NCBI RefSeq assembly: GCF_006980715.1
Contig: NZ_SBHN01000020.1
Span: 1 to 64,000 of the forward strand
Direction: 5' to 3'
DNA from: Telmatospirillum sp. J64-1
GTDB lineage: Bacteria; Pseudomonadota; Alphaproteobacteria; Rhodospirillales; Magnetospirillaceae
DNA: 64,000 nt
Below, in pieces: positions 1 through 8,046 of this stretch. Under the pieces are notes generated by a model. That model was not told the origin of the DNA, ran no database searches, and saw only the letters and a program-made list of their open reading frames with translations. How positions within the stretch are numbered: the first letter of the stretch is position 1; each line of letters starts with the position of its first letter. Position numbers and translations under genes: made by a program.

Positions 1-88
1 TCAAGCTCTGGCGGCGGTTTTGTTAAGGGCAAAGCAGCCTCGATTTGCCACCTAAAAGGCCGATCCTCCCCCGCGCAAAGGTCTCCAG

Positions 89-123
89 CATGAGGAGGCC
101 CGAAGGGCCGTCTCGAAGGATGA
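89..123. repeat. Dispersed repeat family A, single copy
   Basis: An imperfect palindromic element of the form TGAGGAGGCC-x-GGCCGTCTCGAAGGAT, lying downstream of the decarboxylase gene. The same element occurs near 24.3, 42.0, 50.9, 51.0, 55.4 and 55.5 kb. This copy is single, whereas three of the later loci have inverted pairs. Confidence 0.75.
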
Positions 124-139
124 ATAAGCGCCCAGTCCA

Positions 140-165
140 GGCGGCAATTCCTAGAAACTGCCGCC
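140..165 (-). terminator. Stem-loop after the decarboxylase gene
   Basis: Arms ggcggca and tgccgcc enclose a short loop 10 bp beyond the stop codon. No T-run follows on the minus strand, so this may be an mRNA 3' stabilising hairpin rather than a classical intrinsic terminator. Confidence 0.45.
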
Positions 166-175
166 CGGGACCGGA

Positions 176-1306
176 TCAGATGTAGTGGGCCTGCAACGGC
201 GCGAAGCCGTTGAAGTTCACCGCCGAATAGGTGGTGGTGTAGGCGCCGGTGGACAGGATGCGCACGCGGTCGCCGACCTGCAGGTTCAGCGGCATCTCGT
301 AGCCGGCCTTCTCGTACAGGATATCGGCCGAATCGCAGGTCGGACCGGCCAGGATCACCGGACCCGTGTCGCCGCCGTCATGGGGCGTCAGGATGCGGTA
401 CTTGATGGCCTCGTCCATGGTTTCGGCCAGGCCGCCGAACTTGCCCACGTCAAGATAGACCCAGCGGGAGTCCTCGTCGAAGCTCTTGCGCGAGATCAGC
501 ACCACTTCGGCTTCTAGCACGCCGGCATCGCCGACCATCGAACGGCCGGGCTCGATGATCATCTGCGGCAGGCGGTTGCCGAAATGATTGGTCATGGCAT
601 GCATCACGGCATCGGCATAGGCGTCGATGCTGTTGACTTCGTCGCGGTAACGCGCCGGGAAGCCGCCGCCCAGATTGACCATCTTCAGTTCGATACCGGC
701 CGCATTCAGCTCGGTGAACAGCATCTGGGTCTTGCCGACGGCCACGTCCCACTGGGACAGGTCGGTCTGCTGCGACCCCACATGGAAGGACACGCCATAG
801 GGCTCCAGGCCCATGTCACGGGCACGGATCAGCAGTTCCTTGGCCATATCGACTTCGCAGCCAAACTTGCGCGACAGCGGCCATTCGGCGCCTTCGCACT
901 GCATCAGGATGCGGCAGAAGACGCGCGAACCGGGAGCCGAACGGGCCAGCTTCTCGAGTTCCGCCTCGCTGTCGAAGGCATAGAGGCGCACGCCCTGCTC
1001 ATAGGCCCAGGCGATGTCGCGTTCCTTCTTGATCGTGTTGCCGAAGGAGACACGGTCGACGGTGGCACCGGCCGAGAGGACATACTCGATTTCCGGGCGG
1101 CTGGCACAGTCGAAGCTGGAGCCGAGATCGGTCAGGCGGCGCAGGATCTCCGGCGCCGGATTGGCCTTCACGGCATAGTAAATCTGTGCCAGCGGCAAGT
1201 AATGCCGCAGGGCTTCGTAGTTTTCCTGGACCACATCCAGATCAATGACAACGCAAGGCGTCGCCGGACGTCGCTCCGCCAAAAAACGGGCAATCTTCTC
1301 GGTCAT
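176..1306 (-). CDS. Type III PLP-dependent ornithine/lysine decarboxylase
   Basis: A 376-residue alanine-racemase-fold decarboxylase of the eukaryotic-like ODC family, expected to convert ornithine (or lysine) to putrescine (or cadaverine) in the cytoplasm. The PLP lysine is K47 in YAVKANP. The glycine-rich phosphate loop is NLGGGFP and the active-site cysteine is C324 in GPTCDSAD. The length matches bacterial type III ODCs, which are shorter than eukaryotic ones. The ATG is preceded by AAAGGAG. Substrate preference cannot be read with confidence: alphaproteobacterial members range from ODC-specific to bifunctional lysine/ornithine enzymes. A structured leader with a small ORF precedes it and probably controls it. 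Confidence 0.93.
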   Translation of the reverse strand: MTEKIARFLAERRPATPCVVIDLDVVQENYEALRHYLPLAQIYYAVKANPAPEILRRLTDLGSSFDCASRPEIEYVLSAGATVDRVSFGNTIKKERDIAWAYEQGVRLYAFDSEAELEKLARSAPGSRVFCRILMQCEGAEWPLSRKFGCEVDMAKELLIRARDMGLEPYGVSFHVGSQQTDLSQWDVAVGKTQMLFTELNAAGIELKMVNLGGGFPARYRDEVNSIDAYADAVMHAMTNHFGNRLPQMIIEPGRSMVGDAGVLEAEVVLISRKSFDEDSRWVYLDVGKFGGLAETMDEAIKYRILTPHDGGDTGPVILAGPTCDSADILYEKAGYEMPLNLQVGDRVRILSTGAYTTTYSAVNFNGFAPLQAHYI

Positions 1307-1339
1307 CGCGTACTCCTTTCGTACACGAGCGGTTCAACA

Positions 1340-1600
1340 AAAAGGTGTGGAATCGCGGGACGCGGGGTCCCCTAAGGCGATCGCCTAGGAGGCCGTCCTT
1401 AGACTGGAGTGGGGATTACGGCGGCCCAAAAGCCGCATGTAGCCGTGCGAGGATTTCGTCTTATCCTCGCCGCAACCATCCTTTGCATCATGTGCAAAGG
1501 CGGAACAAGACGCCCAAGCGTCTAGAGATATCGCGAACATAGCCACTTCCTCCGGGGCTGCCGGCAAGCCGACGACTTCAGGGGAACGCCTTGGACGTCG
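1340..1600 (-). promoter_or_regulatory. Structured 5' leader of the decarboxylase (speF-type candidate)
   Basis: On the minus strand, between about 1600 and the decarboxylase start, lies a run of separate perfect or near-perfect hairpins: 1509-1522, 1480-1500 (8-bp arms), 1447-1470 (8-bp arms), 1421-1436, 1371-1389 and 1357-1371. This is much more local inverted-repeat structure than in other intergenic regions here. Leaders of proteobacterial ornithine decarboxylases are known to be regulatory, for example the speF leader with its arrest peptide in enterics and the alphaproteobacterial speF RNA motif. That this is the same element is inference from position and structure; I could not match a covariance model. 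Confidence 0.6.
1385..1540 (-). CDS. Putative 51-aa leader peptide upstream of the decarboxylase
   Basis: A small ORF inside the leader begins with ATG behind GGAGGAAG at 7-nt spacing, a better Shine-Dalgarno site than most genes here. It starts MFAISLDAW and ends RRNPHSSLRTAS. The stop codon TAG lies in the 5' arm of the hairpin at 1371-1389, so a ribosome stalled near the C-terminus would change folding of the last hairpins before the decarboxylase start. It has no recognised domain. The coding claim rests on the SD, its placement and the stop/hairpin overlap. A function as an ornithine- or polyamine-sensing arrest peptide is inference by analogy with SpeFL. Confidence 0.5.
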   Translation of the reverse strand: MFAISLDAWASCSAFAHDAKDGCGEDKTKSSHGYMRLLGRRNPHSSLRTAS

Positions 1601-1747
1601 TTACGTAACCATGGAAGGTCAGAGGCACGTGCGCGGTACGTCTGGGATCGCTATATACGCCCTTCTTCGCTAAAGAAAAGCTGATTTTTTATCACCTTCG
1701 ATTTTTTTTCAGCGACCCCAGAAAACGACCAATAAAATCAAAGACTT

Positions 1748-2731
1748 CTATATCATCCCGGCGAGCGGTGAAGACGGGTCGGCATATGACTTTTTGGGCA
1801 TGCGTCCCGCGAGATAGGCCAAACGTCCGGATTCGATCGCCAGCTTCATGGCCTGCGCCATGCGAATCGGGTCCTTCGCCTCGGCGATGGCGGTGTTCAT
1901 CAGCACCCCGTCGCAGCCCAGTTCCATGGCCACGGCGGCATCCGAGGCCGTGCCCACGCCGGCATCCACCAGCACCGGCACCTTGGACTGTTCGATGATC
2001 ATGCGGATATTGACCGGGTTCTGGATGCCCAGGCCCGAACCGATGGGCGCGGCCAGCGGCATGATGGCGCAGCAGCCCAGGTCTTCCAGCCTCTTGGCCA
2101 TGATCGGATCGTCCGAGCAATAAACCATTACCTTGAAGTCCTCGCGGACCAGCATCTCGGCTGCCTTCAGCGTCTCGACCATGTCGGGATAGAGATTGGC
2201 TTGGTTGCCCAGCACCTCGAGCTTCACTAGGTCCCAGCCGCCGGCCTCGCGCGCCAGGCGCAGGGTGCGCACCGCTTCCTCGGCGGTATAGCAGCCCGCC
2301 GTGTTGGGCAGGAAGGTGTATTCCTTGGGACTGACGTAATCGACCAGCATGGGCTGCGAGGGATCGGACAGATTGACCCGGCGCACCGCCACGGTCACGA
2401 TCTCGGCGCCCGACGCCTTGATGGCCCGGGCCGTCTCCTCGAAATCCTTGTACTTGCCGGTGCCGACCAGCAGGCGCGAATTGAAGCGCCGCCCCGCCAC
2501 GACCAAGGCGTCATCCCCGGTCACCGCCGCCGAACCGCCGCCGATGAAGTGGACGATCTCGAAGCGATCCCCCTCGTTCACCTGGACCTGCCCATAAGCC
2601 GAGCGCGGCACGATTTCCAGGTTGCGCTCGACCGCGACCTTGCCGGCATCGATCCCGATCTGGCCGAGCAGGGCTTCCACGGTCGCGGGGGCGTTAATGA
2701 CGCGTTCTTCGCCATTGATGGTGACACGCAT
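1748..2731 (-). CDS. thiG: Fused sulfur carrier ThiS - thiazole synthase ThiG
   Basis: One 327-residue protein joins two thiamine-pathway proteins. Residues 1 to about 66 are a ThiS ubiquitin-like carrier (starts [10 protein letters not shown], ends in a Gly-Gly-Gly). From about 75 to the end is the ThiG TIM barrel (LLVGTGKY near its start; phosphate-binding [17 protein letters not shown]). ThiS normally carries sulfur as a thiocarboxylate on a free C-terminal Gly-Gly. Here the glycines are internal, so either the linker is cleaved or sulfur transfer works differently. ThiSG fusions are annotated in other Proteobacteria. No thiC, thiE or thiO lies in the window. The SD before the ATG is weak. 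Confidence 0.93.
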   Translation of the reverse strand: MRVTINGEERVINAPATVEALLGQIGIDAGKVAVERNLEIVPRSAYGQVQVNEGDRFEIVHFIGGGSAAVTGDDALVVAGRRFNSRLLVGTGKYKDFEETARAIKASGAEIVTVAVRRVNLSDPSQPMLVDYVSPKEYTFLPNTAGCYTAEEAVRTLRLAREAGGWDLVKLEVLGNQANLYPDMVETLKAAEMLVREDFKVMVYCSDDPIMAKRLEDLGCCAIMPLAAPIGSGLGIQNPVNIRMIIEQSKVPVLVDAGVGTASDAAVAMELGCDGVLMNTAIAEAKDPIRMAQAMKLAIESGRLAYLAGRMPKKSYADPSSPLAGMI

Positions 2732-2875
2732 AATACTATTCCGATCAGAGGTGGACGTTCTTGGGCCGACAATGGGGCCGGAAAGGGCGTTAGTATGGTA
2801 TGCGCGGCCCGGCCATGCAACGCCCTCGGCCGGATTCCCTTTCCGGGGAAGTGAAGCGAAAATCCGCTATCGCGG

Positions 2876-2903
2876 TTGCACCACGCCATGCCCGTGCTAT
2901 AAC
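2876..2903 (+). promoter_or_regulatory. Candidate sigma70 promoter of aroQ-accBC
   Basis: TTGCAC and TATAAC are separated by 16 bp. Transcription would begin near 2910, only a couple of bases before the ATG of aroQ, so the message would be essentially leaderless if that ATG is used. Confidence 0.5.
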
Positions 2904-2911
2904 GACCGTCC

Positions 2912-3403
2912 ATGGCGATCCGTACCAACAAACCGGGCCTTCGCGTGACTCCCAAGATCCTTATCCTCAACGGACCCAACCTCAACATGTTGGGCACCCG
3001 CCAGCCGGAAATCTACGGCTCGGAAACCCTGGCCGATGTCGAGGCCTCCTGCCGCTCGCATGGCGAGACGCTGGAGGTTGCCGTCGATTTCCGCCAGAGC
3101 AACCATGAAGGCGTGCTGGTGGATTGGATCCAGGAAGCACGGCTGGACCAGGACGGCATCATCATCAATGCCGGCGCCTATACCCATACGTCGGTCGCCA
3201 TCCTCGATGCGCTGCTCGCCAGCGGCCTGCCGGCCATCGAGGTCCATCTTTCAAACATTCATCAGCGGGACCCCTTCCGCCACCATTCCTACATCTCCAA
3301 GGCGGCACGCGGCATGATCTGCGGCTTCGGCAGCCATGGCTACATCCTGGCCATGGACGCGCTTGCCCGCCTTCTGCGGGATCAGAAGAGGCATAATGGC
3401 TAA
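2912..3403 (+). CDS. aroQ: Type II 3-dehydroquinate dehydratase
   Basis: The 163-residue type II dehydroquinase dehydrates 3-dehydroquinate to 3-dehydroshikimate in aromatic amino acid synthesis. The family signature [17 protein letters not shown] contains the flexible-loop residues. [20 protein letters not shown] and [17 protein letters not shown] are the other conserved blocks, including the catalytic-loop arginine and active-site histidine. Usual length is about 145-150, so the first 12 residues are extra; a GTG at 2945 is an alternative start. Neither start has a clear SD. It opens an aroQ-accB-accC cluster and overlaps accB by 8 bp, a conserved alphaproteobacterial arrangement. Confidence 0.95.
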   Translation: MAIRTNKPGLRVTPKILILNGPNLNMLGTRQPEIYGSETLADVEASCRSHGETLEVAVDFRQSNHEGVLVDWIQEARLDQDGIIINAGAYTHTSVAILDALLASGLPAIEVHLSNIHQRDPFRHHSYISKAARGMICGFGSHGYILAMDALARLLRDQKRHNG

Positions 3404-3845
3404 CACTCCGATCGATAGTGAACTGGTCCGCGCGCTCGCTGGCCTGCTCGACGAAACCAATCTGACCGAGATCGAATACGATACCGGTTCGCTGCGTATC
3501 CGCGTCGCCCGCGGCGCCGCCCCGGCCGCGCCGGTCACCATCGCCGCCCCCGCCGCGGCTCCGGCCGCCGCCGCCGCTCCGGCCGCGTCGGTCGAAGACC
3601 TGTCGAAGCATCCGGGCGCGGTCGCCTCGCCCATGGTCGGCGTGGTCTATCTGGCTTCCGAACCCGGCGCGCCGCAATTCGTCAATGTCGGCGACACCGT
3701 TTCCGAAGGCCAGACCCTGCTGCTGATCGAGGCCATGAAGACCTTCAACCCGATCCGCGCCCCGCGCGGCGGCAAGGTCAGCCGCATCCTGGTGTCCGAC
3801 GGCCATCCGGTCGAATTCGGCGAGCCCCTGCTGATCATCGAGTGA
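3396..3845 (+). CDS. accB: Biotin carboxyl carrier protein of acetyl-CoA carboxylase
   Basis: This 149-residue BCCP carries biotin between the carboxylase and transferase halves of acetyl-CoA carboxylase, the first step of fatty acid synthesis. The N-terminal domain is followed by an Ala/Pro-rich flexible linker (about residues 45-65) and a biotinyl domain whose acceptor is K115 in EAMKTFN. The ATG start at the aroQ 3' end was chosen because it gives the family's usual N-terminus; a longer reading frame upstream is an artefact. It overlaps accC by 4 bp (GTGA), which implies translational coupling of the two subunits. Confidence 0.96.
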   Translation: MANTPIDSELVRALAGLLDETNLTEIEYDTGSLRIRVARGAAPAAPVTIAAPAAAPAAAAAPAASVEDLSKHPGAVASPMVGVVYLASEPGAPQFVNVGDTVSEGQTLLLIEAMKTFNPIRAPRGGKVSRILVSDGHPVEFGEPLLIIE

Positions 3846-5200
3846 GCACCGAACGCATGTTCGAAAAGGTCCTGATCGCCAACCGGGGCGAAATCGCGCT
3901 GCGTATCCACCGCGCCTGCCGCGAGATGGGTATCCGCACGGTCGCGGTCCATTCCACTGCCGACGCTGACGCCATGCATGTGCGCCTGGCCGATGAATCG
4001 GTCTGCATCGGCCCGGCCTCGGCCCGCGACAGCTACCTGAACAAGGCGGCCATCCTGTCGGCGGCGACCATCACCAACGCCGATGCGATCCATCCCGGCT
4101 ACGGCTTCCTGTCCGAGAATGCCGACTTCGCCCAGATGGTCGAGGAACACGGCTTCACCTTCATCGGTCCCAGCGCCGACCATATCCGCATGATGGGCGA
4201 CAAGATCACCGCCAAGCAGGCGGCCGAGGCGGCCGGGCTGCCTTGCGTCCCCGGCTCGGCCGGCGCCCTGTCCAGCGAAGAGGAAGCCCTGCGCGTGGCC
4301 GGCGAGATCGGCTATCCCGTGCTGATCAAGGCGACGGCGGGCGGCGGCGGCAAGGGGATGAAGGTCGCCAACTCCGCCGAGGAGCTGCGTGAATCCTGGC
4401 GCCTGGCCCGCCAGGAGGCCAAGGCCGCCTTCGGCAATCCCGACGTCTACATGGAGAAGTATCTCCAGAAGCCGCGCCATATCGAAATCCAGATCCTGGC
4501 CGACGGCTTCGGCAATGTGGTGCATCTGGGCGAGCGCGACTGCTCGCTCCAGCGCAAGCACCAGAAGGTCCTGGAAGAGGCCCCCTCTCCCGCCCTGAAC
4601 GCCGAGGCGCGCGCGCGTATCGGCCAGATTGCCTGTGACGCTATCCGCAAGTTAGGCTATCGGAACGCCGGGACCCTTGAATTCCTGTACGAGAACGGCG
4701 AGTTCTACTTCATTGAGATGAACACCCGCCTGCAGGTGGAACACCCGGTGACCGAGGCCATCAGCGGCATCGATCTCGTCCGCGAGCAGATCCGTGTCGC
4801 CGCCGGCGCTCCGCTGGGCTACACGCAGGCGGATATCCGTTTCTCCGGTCACGCCATCGAATGCCGTATCAACGCAGAAAACCCCGAGACCTTTGCTCCG
4901 AGTCCCGGCCGTGTCGGCGGCTATCACGCTCCGGGCGGCTTGGGCGTGCGGGTGGATTCCGGCCTGTATTCGGGCTATCGGGTGCCTCCGCATTACGACA
5001 GCATGATCGCCAAGCTGATCGTCCACGGCACCAGCCGCAACGAATGCCTGATGCGGCTGCGGCGCGCCCTGGGCGAATATGTGATCGAAGGCGTACAGAC
5101 GACCATTCCGCTGCATCAGCGCCTGATCGTCGAGAACGACTTCGTCAATGGCGAGTACGACATCCATTGGCTGGAAAAGTTCATGGGGCTGAAGAAATAG
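3842..5200 (+). CDS. accC: Acetyl-CoA carboxylase, biotin carboxylase subunit
   Basis: The 452-residue ATP-grasp enzyme carboxylates the biotin on AccB using bicarbonate and ATP. Visible motifs are the N-terminal LIANRGEIALRI, the glycine-rich ATP loop GGGGKGMKVA, the catalytic EMNTRLQVEHPVTE block and HAIECRINAE. The GTG start overlapping accB's stop was chosen for the coupling; an internal ATG at 3857 would give the 447-residue form that begins MFEKVLIANRG. Neither has a strong SD. The length is full for the family. Confidence 0.97.
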   Translation: MSTERMFEKVLIANRGEIALRIHRACREMGIRTVAVHSTADADAMHVRLADESVCIGPASARDSYLNKAAILSAATITNADAIHPGYGFLSENADFAQMVEEHGFTFIGPSADHIRMMGDKITAKQAAEAAGLPCVPGSAGALSSEEEALRVAGEIGYPVLIKATAGGGGKGMKVANSAEELRESWRLARQEAKAAFGNPDVYMEKYLQKPRHIEIQILADGFGNVVHLGERDCSLQRKHQKVLEEAPSPALNAEARARIGQIACDAIRKLGYRNAGTLEFLYENGEFYFIEMNTRLQVEHPVTEAISGIDLVREQIRVAAGAPLGYTQADIRFSGHAIECRINAENPETFAPSPGRVGGYHAPGGLGVRVDSGLYSGYRVPPHYDSMIAKLIVHGTSRNECLMRLRRALGEYVIEGVQTTIPLHQRLIVENDFVNGEYDIHWLEKFMGLKK

Positions 5201-5234
5201 CCCTGCCGTCATCCGGCCGGGGGGGCGCGGTCCG

Positions 5235-5885
5235 ATGCGCCCCCTGACGCCGGAACTGCTGCTGCGCGCCTATGCCTCGGGCATCTTCCCGATGGCCCGT
5301 TCGCGCGAAGACGACAAGCTGTACTGGATCGATCCGGACCAGCGCGGCGTGCTGCCGCTGGACAACTTCCACCTGCCCCGCTCCCTGCGCAAGACCCTGC
5401 GGCGCGGCATCTTCGAGGTGCGCTGCGACACCGCCTTCGAGCAGGTCATGCGCCTTTGCGCCGAGCCCAGCGCCGATCGCAGCGACACCTGGATCAATGA
5501 CGAGATCGTGCGGCTGTTCTGCGAGCTGCACATGCTGGGCCTCGCCCATTCGGTGGAAAGCTGGCGCGACGGCGAGTTGGTGGGCGGGCTCTACGGCCTG
5601 TCCCTCGGCACGGCCTTTTTCGGCGAAAGCATGTTCTCGCGCGCCACAGACGCCAGCAAGGTCGCCCTGGTCCATCTGGTGGCAAGGCTGCGGCGCGGCG
5701 GCTATACCCTGCTCGACACCCAGTTCGTCACCGAGCATCTGGAACGCTTCGGCGCGCGGGAAATCAGCCGTCACGCCTATCTGCAGCAACTCGCCCGCGC
5801 CATGGACGGGCGGGCGACCTTCTATTGCGAATTGGATTGCGACTGGGAAGAGGCGCTTTCGCAGCCGATCACCCAGATATCGTAG
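5235..5885 (+). CDS. aat: Leucyl/phenylalanyl-tRNA-protein transferase
   Basis: A 216-residue aminoacyl-transferase of the N-degron pathway that adds Leu or Phe to proteins with N-terminal Arg or Lys, marking them for ClpSAP. The family blocks YASGIFPMA, WIDPDQRGVLPL, SVESWRDGELVGGLYG and FFGESMFSR are all present. It sits 34 bp after accC and is probably in the same transcript. Its 3' end overlaps the convergent DUF2155 gene by 64 bp. Confidence 0.95.
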   Translation: MRPLTPELLLRAYASGIFPMARSREDDKLYWIDPDQRGVLPLDNFHLPRSLRKTLRRGIFEVRCDTAFEQVMRLCAEPSADRSDTWINDEIVRLFCELHMLGLAHSVESWRDGELVGGLYGLSLGTAFFGESMFSRATDASKVALVHLVARLRRGGYTLLDTQFVTEHLERFGAREISRHAYLQQLARAMDGRATFYCELDCDWEEALSQPITQIS

Positions 5886-6226
5886 ACCGGGTGTTCCATC
5901 GCCGAAAGGCCCGGGCTGGAGGCGAACATCCAGCCCCGGAACACGCCTTCGGCGGCCTCGCCCTGGCGGCTTTCCCAGACATCCAGGAAGACGGCGCTTT
6001 CCGGCTGCTCTTCCGGCGGCCGCTCGCGGCAGGTGCGGGCGATGATCTGCAAGGTGCCGAAGCGCACCGCCTCGCCCACCGGAACCCTCAGCTTCTGCAC
6101 GCGCGCCGTGGCCTTGTCCAGGGCCTGAAGGACAGCGATATCCATCGGCATGTCAGCGGCCCGGGCCGCCGCCGGCATGGCCAGCAAGCTGAAGGCTGTC
6201 AGGGTGACGGCAAGTTTGCTGTTCAT
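5822..6226 (-). CDS. Secreted DUF2155 protein
   Basis: A 134-residue exported protein with a signal peptide (hydrophobic stretch to about residue 23, cleavage after AARA). The DUF2155 core is recognisable from PVGEAVRFGTLQIIARTC and the run GWMFASSPGLSAMEHPVYD near the C-terminus, with two conserved cysteines. Its role is unknown. In many Alphaproteobacteria it lies beside aat, MCE/MlaD and NDUFA12 genes, as here, which suggests an envelope role. GAGGAT precedes the ATG. The gene overlaps the 3' end of aat on the opposite strand. Confidence 0.88.
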   Translation of the reverse strand: MNSKLAVTLTAFSLLAMPAAARAADMPMDIAVLQALDKATARVQKLRVPVGEAVRFGTLQIIARTCRERPPEEQPESAVFLDVWESRQGEAAEGVFRGWMFASSPGLSAMEHPVYDIWVIGCESASSQSQSNSQ

Positions 6227-6292
6227 GGATATCCTCTATTCCTCGACATCGACGATCCGGGCCTTGTCCTGCGGCCCTCCGTCCTTCCGTCA

Positions 6293-6310
6293 ATCCCGCG
6301 AAAGCGGGAT
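6293..6310. repeat. Dispersed repeat family B, short copy
   Basis: The perfect palindrome ATCCCGCGAAAGCGGGAT lies between the DUF2155 and MlaD genes. A GC-rich relative (cccgcctgcgcggg) follows at about 6361-6374. Longer paired copies occur at about 12.0 and 62.0 kb. Confidence 0.7.
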
Positions 6311-6437
6311 TCCCTGCGATCCTTCCACGGAAAACAGGCTTTTTTTCGGCAGAAACGCCGCCCCCGCCTGCGCGGGAGCCGGTAGGAAAGAAATGAGCTT
6401 CAGGGACCTGGACGGAGGCCGGATCTCTTTTGCCAAC

Positions 6438-6974
6438 TCAATCGAACAAACCGGACCCGAAGGCACCGCCGCCCAGCCCTTCGGTCTGCGGCGCCGGGGC
6501 CGCCGGAGCGGGCTGGCGGTTGCTACCGGCGGGTTCGGTCGCCATGAAGATGATCTCGCCGACCATTTCTTCCAAGGCCCGGAAATCGCGGGTGCGCTCG
6601 ATACGGCCGTTGGCGGCGATGGTTTCGCTGGCACGGCCGGGATCGAGGCGGATGAAGCGGTCGCCCATCAGCCCCTCGCTGGCCACGGCGGCCACGGTAT
6701 CCGTCGGCAACTGGATGTCGGGACGGATCGACATGCGGACAACCGCGTCGAAGGTCCTGGGGTCCAGGCTTTGGGACATGACGGTGCCGACCTTGATGCC
6801 GTTGATGCGCACGTCCGAGCCCACATCCAGCCCGCCGACGCGGGCGAAATGGGCTTCCAGCTCGTAGCCCTGCACCGCGCGCAGATCGGCATGGCTATAG
6901 GCGAAGACCAGGAAATAGCCCGCGACCAGCAGCACCACGCCGCCCATGATGGTTTCGATAAGGTTCCTGCTCAT
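6438..6974 (-). CDS. MCE/MlaD-family lipid-binding protein (second of pair)
   Basis: A 178-residue single-span MCE protein. An N-terminal membrane segment (about residues 8-28) is followed by one MCE domain with VGGLDVGSDVRINGIKVG. In MlaD the equivalent hexamer binds the MlaFE transporter in the inner membrane and shuttles phospholipids across the periplasm. The ATG overlaps the previous gene's TGA by one base, so the two MCE genes are coupled. No mlaE, mlaF or mlaC lies nearby. The C-terminus is a low-complexity Ala/Gly tail. Confidence 0.88.
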   Translation of the reverse strand: MSRNLIETIMGGVVLLVAGYFLVFAYSHADLRAVQGYELEAHFARVGGLDVGSDVRINGIKVGTVMSQSLDPRTFDAVVRMSIRPDIQLPTDTVAAVASEGLMGDRFIRLDPGRASETIAANGRIERTRDFRALEEMVGEIIFMATEPAGSNRQPAPAAPAPQTEGLGGGAFGSGLFD

Positions 6975-7468
6975 CACTGCCCGGCCCCTTCCGGCGCCGT
7001 CTCCTCTTCGCTGTCCATGCCCCGCCGGGCACGCGCTTCGGCCACGATCATTTCCAGCAGGTCCTGCAACACCACGGCATCCTGGGTATAGAAGATCTCG
7101 CCGCCGGGGGGGATGTTCTCCTCGTCGCCGCCGGGCTGCAATTCGATGAACTTGCTTCCCAGCAGGCCGTCGGTATGGATCGCCGCCGCCGTGTCGCGGG
7201 GCAGTTCGATGCCCGGCGCCAGGCGCAGGGTCAGGATGGCGCGGAAGCGGTCGTCGAGCCTTTCGCCGACGACGCGGCCGACCTCCATGCCGGCCAGGCG
7301 GACCTCGCTTCCCCGCACCAATCCGTCGGTGCGGTTGAAACGGGCGGTGACGTGATAGCCATCATTGCCGCCGCCGAACAGCTGGCCGGTGGTGAAGACC
7401 GCCCATAACAGGAAAGCGCCCGCCGCCAGCACCACGGCACCGATGATCGCTTCGCTGTTCCGTGCCAT
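6974..7468 (-). CDS. MCE/MlaD-family lipid-binding protein (first of pair)
   Basis: A second MCE protein, 164 residues, with an N-terminal membrane helix (about 6-28) and an MCE domain containing TDGLVRGSEVRLAGMEVG. I chose the ATG that begins MARNSEAIIG, which places the membrane helix at the usual distance; a longer frame upstream has no family resemblance. It follows the NDUFA12 gene by about 70 bp and is coupled to the next MCE gene. The pair could form a hetero-oligomeric MCE ring or result from recent duplication; the sequences are clearly diverged. Confidence 0.87.
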   Translation of the reverse strand: MARNSEAIIGAVVLAAGAFLLWAVFTTGQLFGGGNDGYHVTARFNRTDGLVRGSEVRLAGMEVGRVVGERLDDRFRAILTLRLAPGIELPRDTAAAIHTDGLLGSKFIELQPGGDEENIPPGGEIFYTQDAVVLQDLLEMIVAEARARRGMDSEEETAPEGAGQ

Positions 7469-7537
7469 GCTCACCACCGCCCTTGCCCCCTCATTCACGA
7501 TCCCCGACGTCCACACCCCAAGCCGCTAGCGGCGCGG

Positions 7538-7891
7538 TCAGGGACGCCACGCCTCGTAATCGGCCGCCGAACGCTCGCGCTGGCCGCCGCGCAGGTCATG
7601 GCCCGGCGGCAGATAGGCGGCCGGGGTGCCGGTCAGGTTGGGCACGTGGGGCTTCTGCCATTCCGCAGCCTTCGCCGCCTTTTCGGTCAGCGGATGCTCG
7701 GTGGTGTAATGCAGCCAGGCATGCCATTCGGGCGGCACGGTCGAAGCTTCGGCTTCGCCGGCGAAGACGACCCAGCGCTTGGGCCGGCGCCCTTTGGGAG
7801 CATGGCGTTCAGTATAATATCGGTTGCCCAGCGAGTCGGTGCCGACCAGCTGGCCCTTGATCCAGGTGAACAGACGCGTGCCGATGCTCAT
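7538..7891 (-). CDS. Complex I NDUFA12 (17.2-kDa) subunit
   Basis: The 117-residue homologue of mitochondrial NDUFA12/B17.2, a supernumerary subunit of NADH:ubiquinone oxidoreductase kept in Alphaproteobacteria. Recognisable blocks are GTDSLGNRYYTE, RRPKRWVVFAGEAEAS, VPPEWHAWLHYTTEHPL and a C-terminal PGHDLRGG. It is soluble and associates with the membrane complex. GGAGAAG precedes the ATG. It heads a minus-strand run with the two MCE genes and DUF2155. Confidence 0.94.
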   Translation of the reverse strand: MSIGTRLFTWIKGQLVGTDSLGNRYYTERHAPKGRRPKRWVVFAGEAEASTVPPEWHAWLHYTTEHPLTEKAAKAAEWQKPHVPNLTGTPAAYLPPGHDLRGGQRERSAADYEAWRP

Positions 7892-8030
7892 AGGTCTTCT
7901 CCACGGCTACGAGTATGGGTGGTGCCGGAATATGGCAAAAGCACGGGCGACCGTCCAGTGCGCCGCGCGCCCTTGCGCTAAATCCTGGAAATTCCAAGCC
8001 TTTCCCGGCGTCAATCCCCTTTTAGCTCAA

Positions 8031-8046
8031 ATACTATATAATGTGT
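8031..8046 (+). promoter_or_regulatory. Candidate NrdR box over the nrdJ -10 element
   Basis: ATACTATATAATGTGT matches the NrdR consensus acaCwAtATaTwGtgt at 14 of 16 positions and contains a perfect -10 hexamer TATAAT (8037-8042). NrdR represses ribonucleotide reductase genes by binding such boxes at the promoter, usually in pairs; I found only one good box. Immediately downstream is a second palindrome, GTTACG-N4-CGTAAC (8045-8060). No clear -35 is visible. Confidence 0.6.

Noticed and set aside
2732-2911. TPP-riboswitch-like text (CTGATCGGAATA) just before thiSG
   Set aside because: Only a fragment of one conserved strand is seen, the CUGAGA half is absent and it abuts the start codon.
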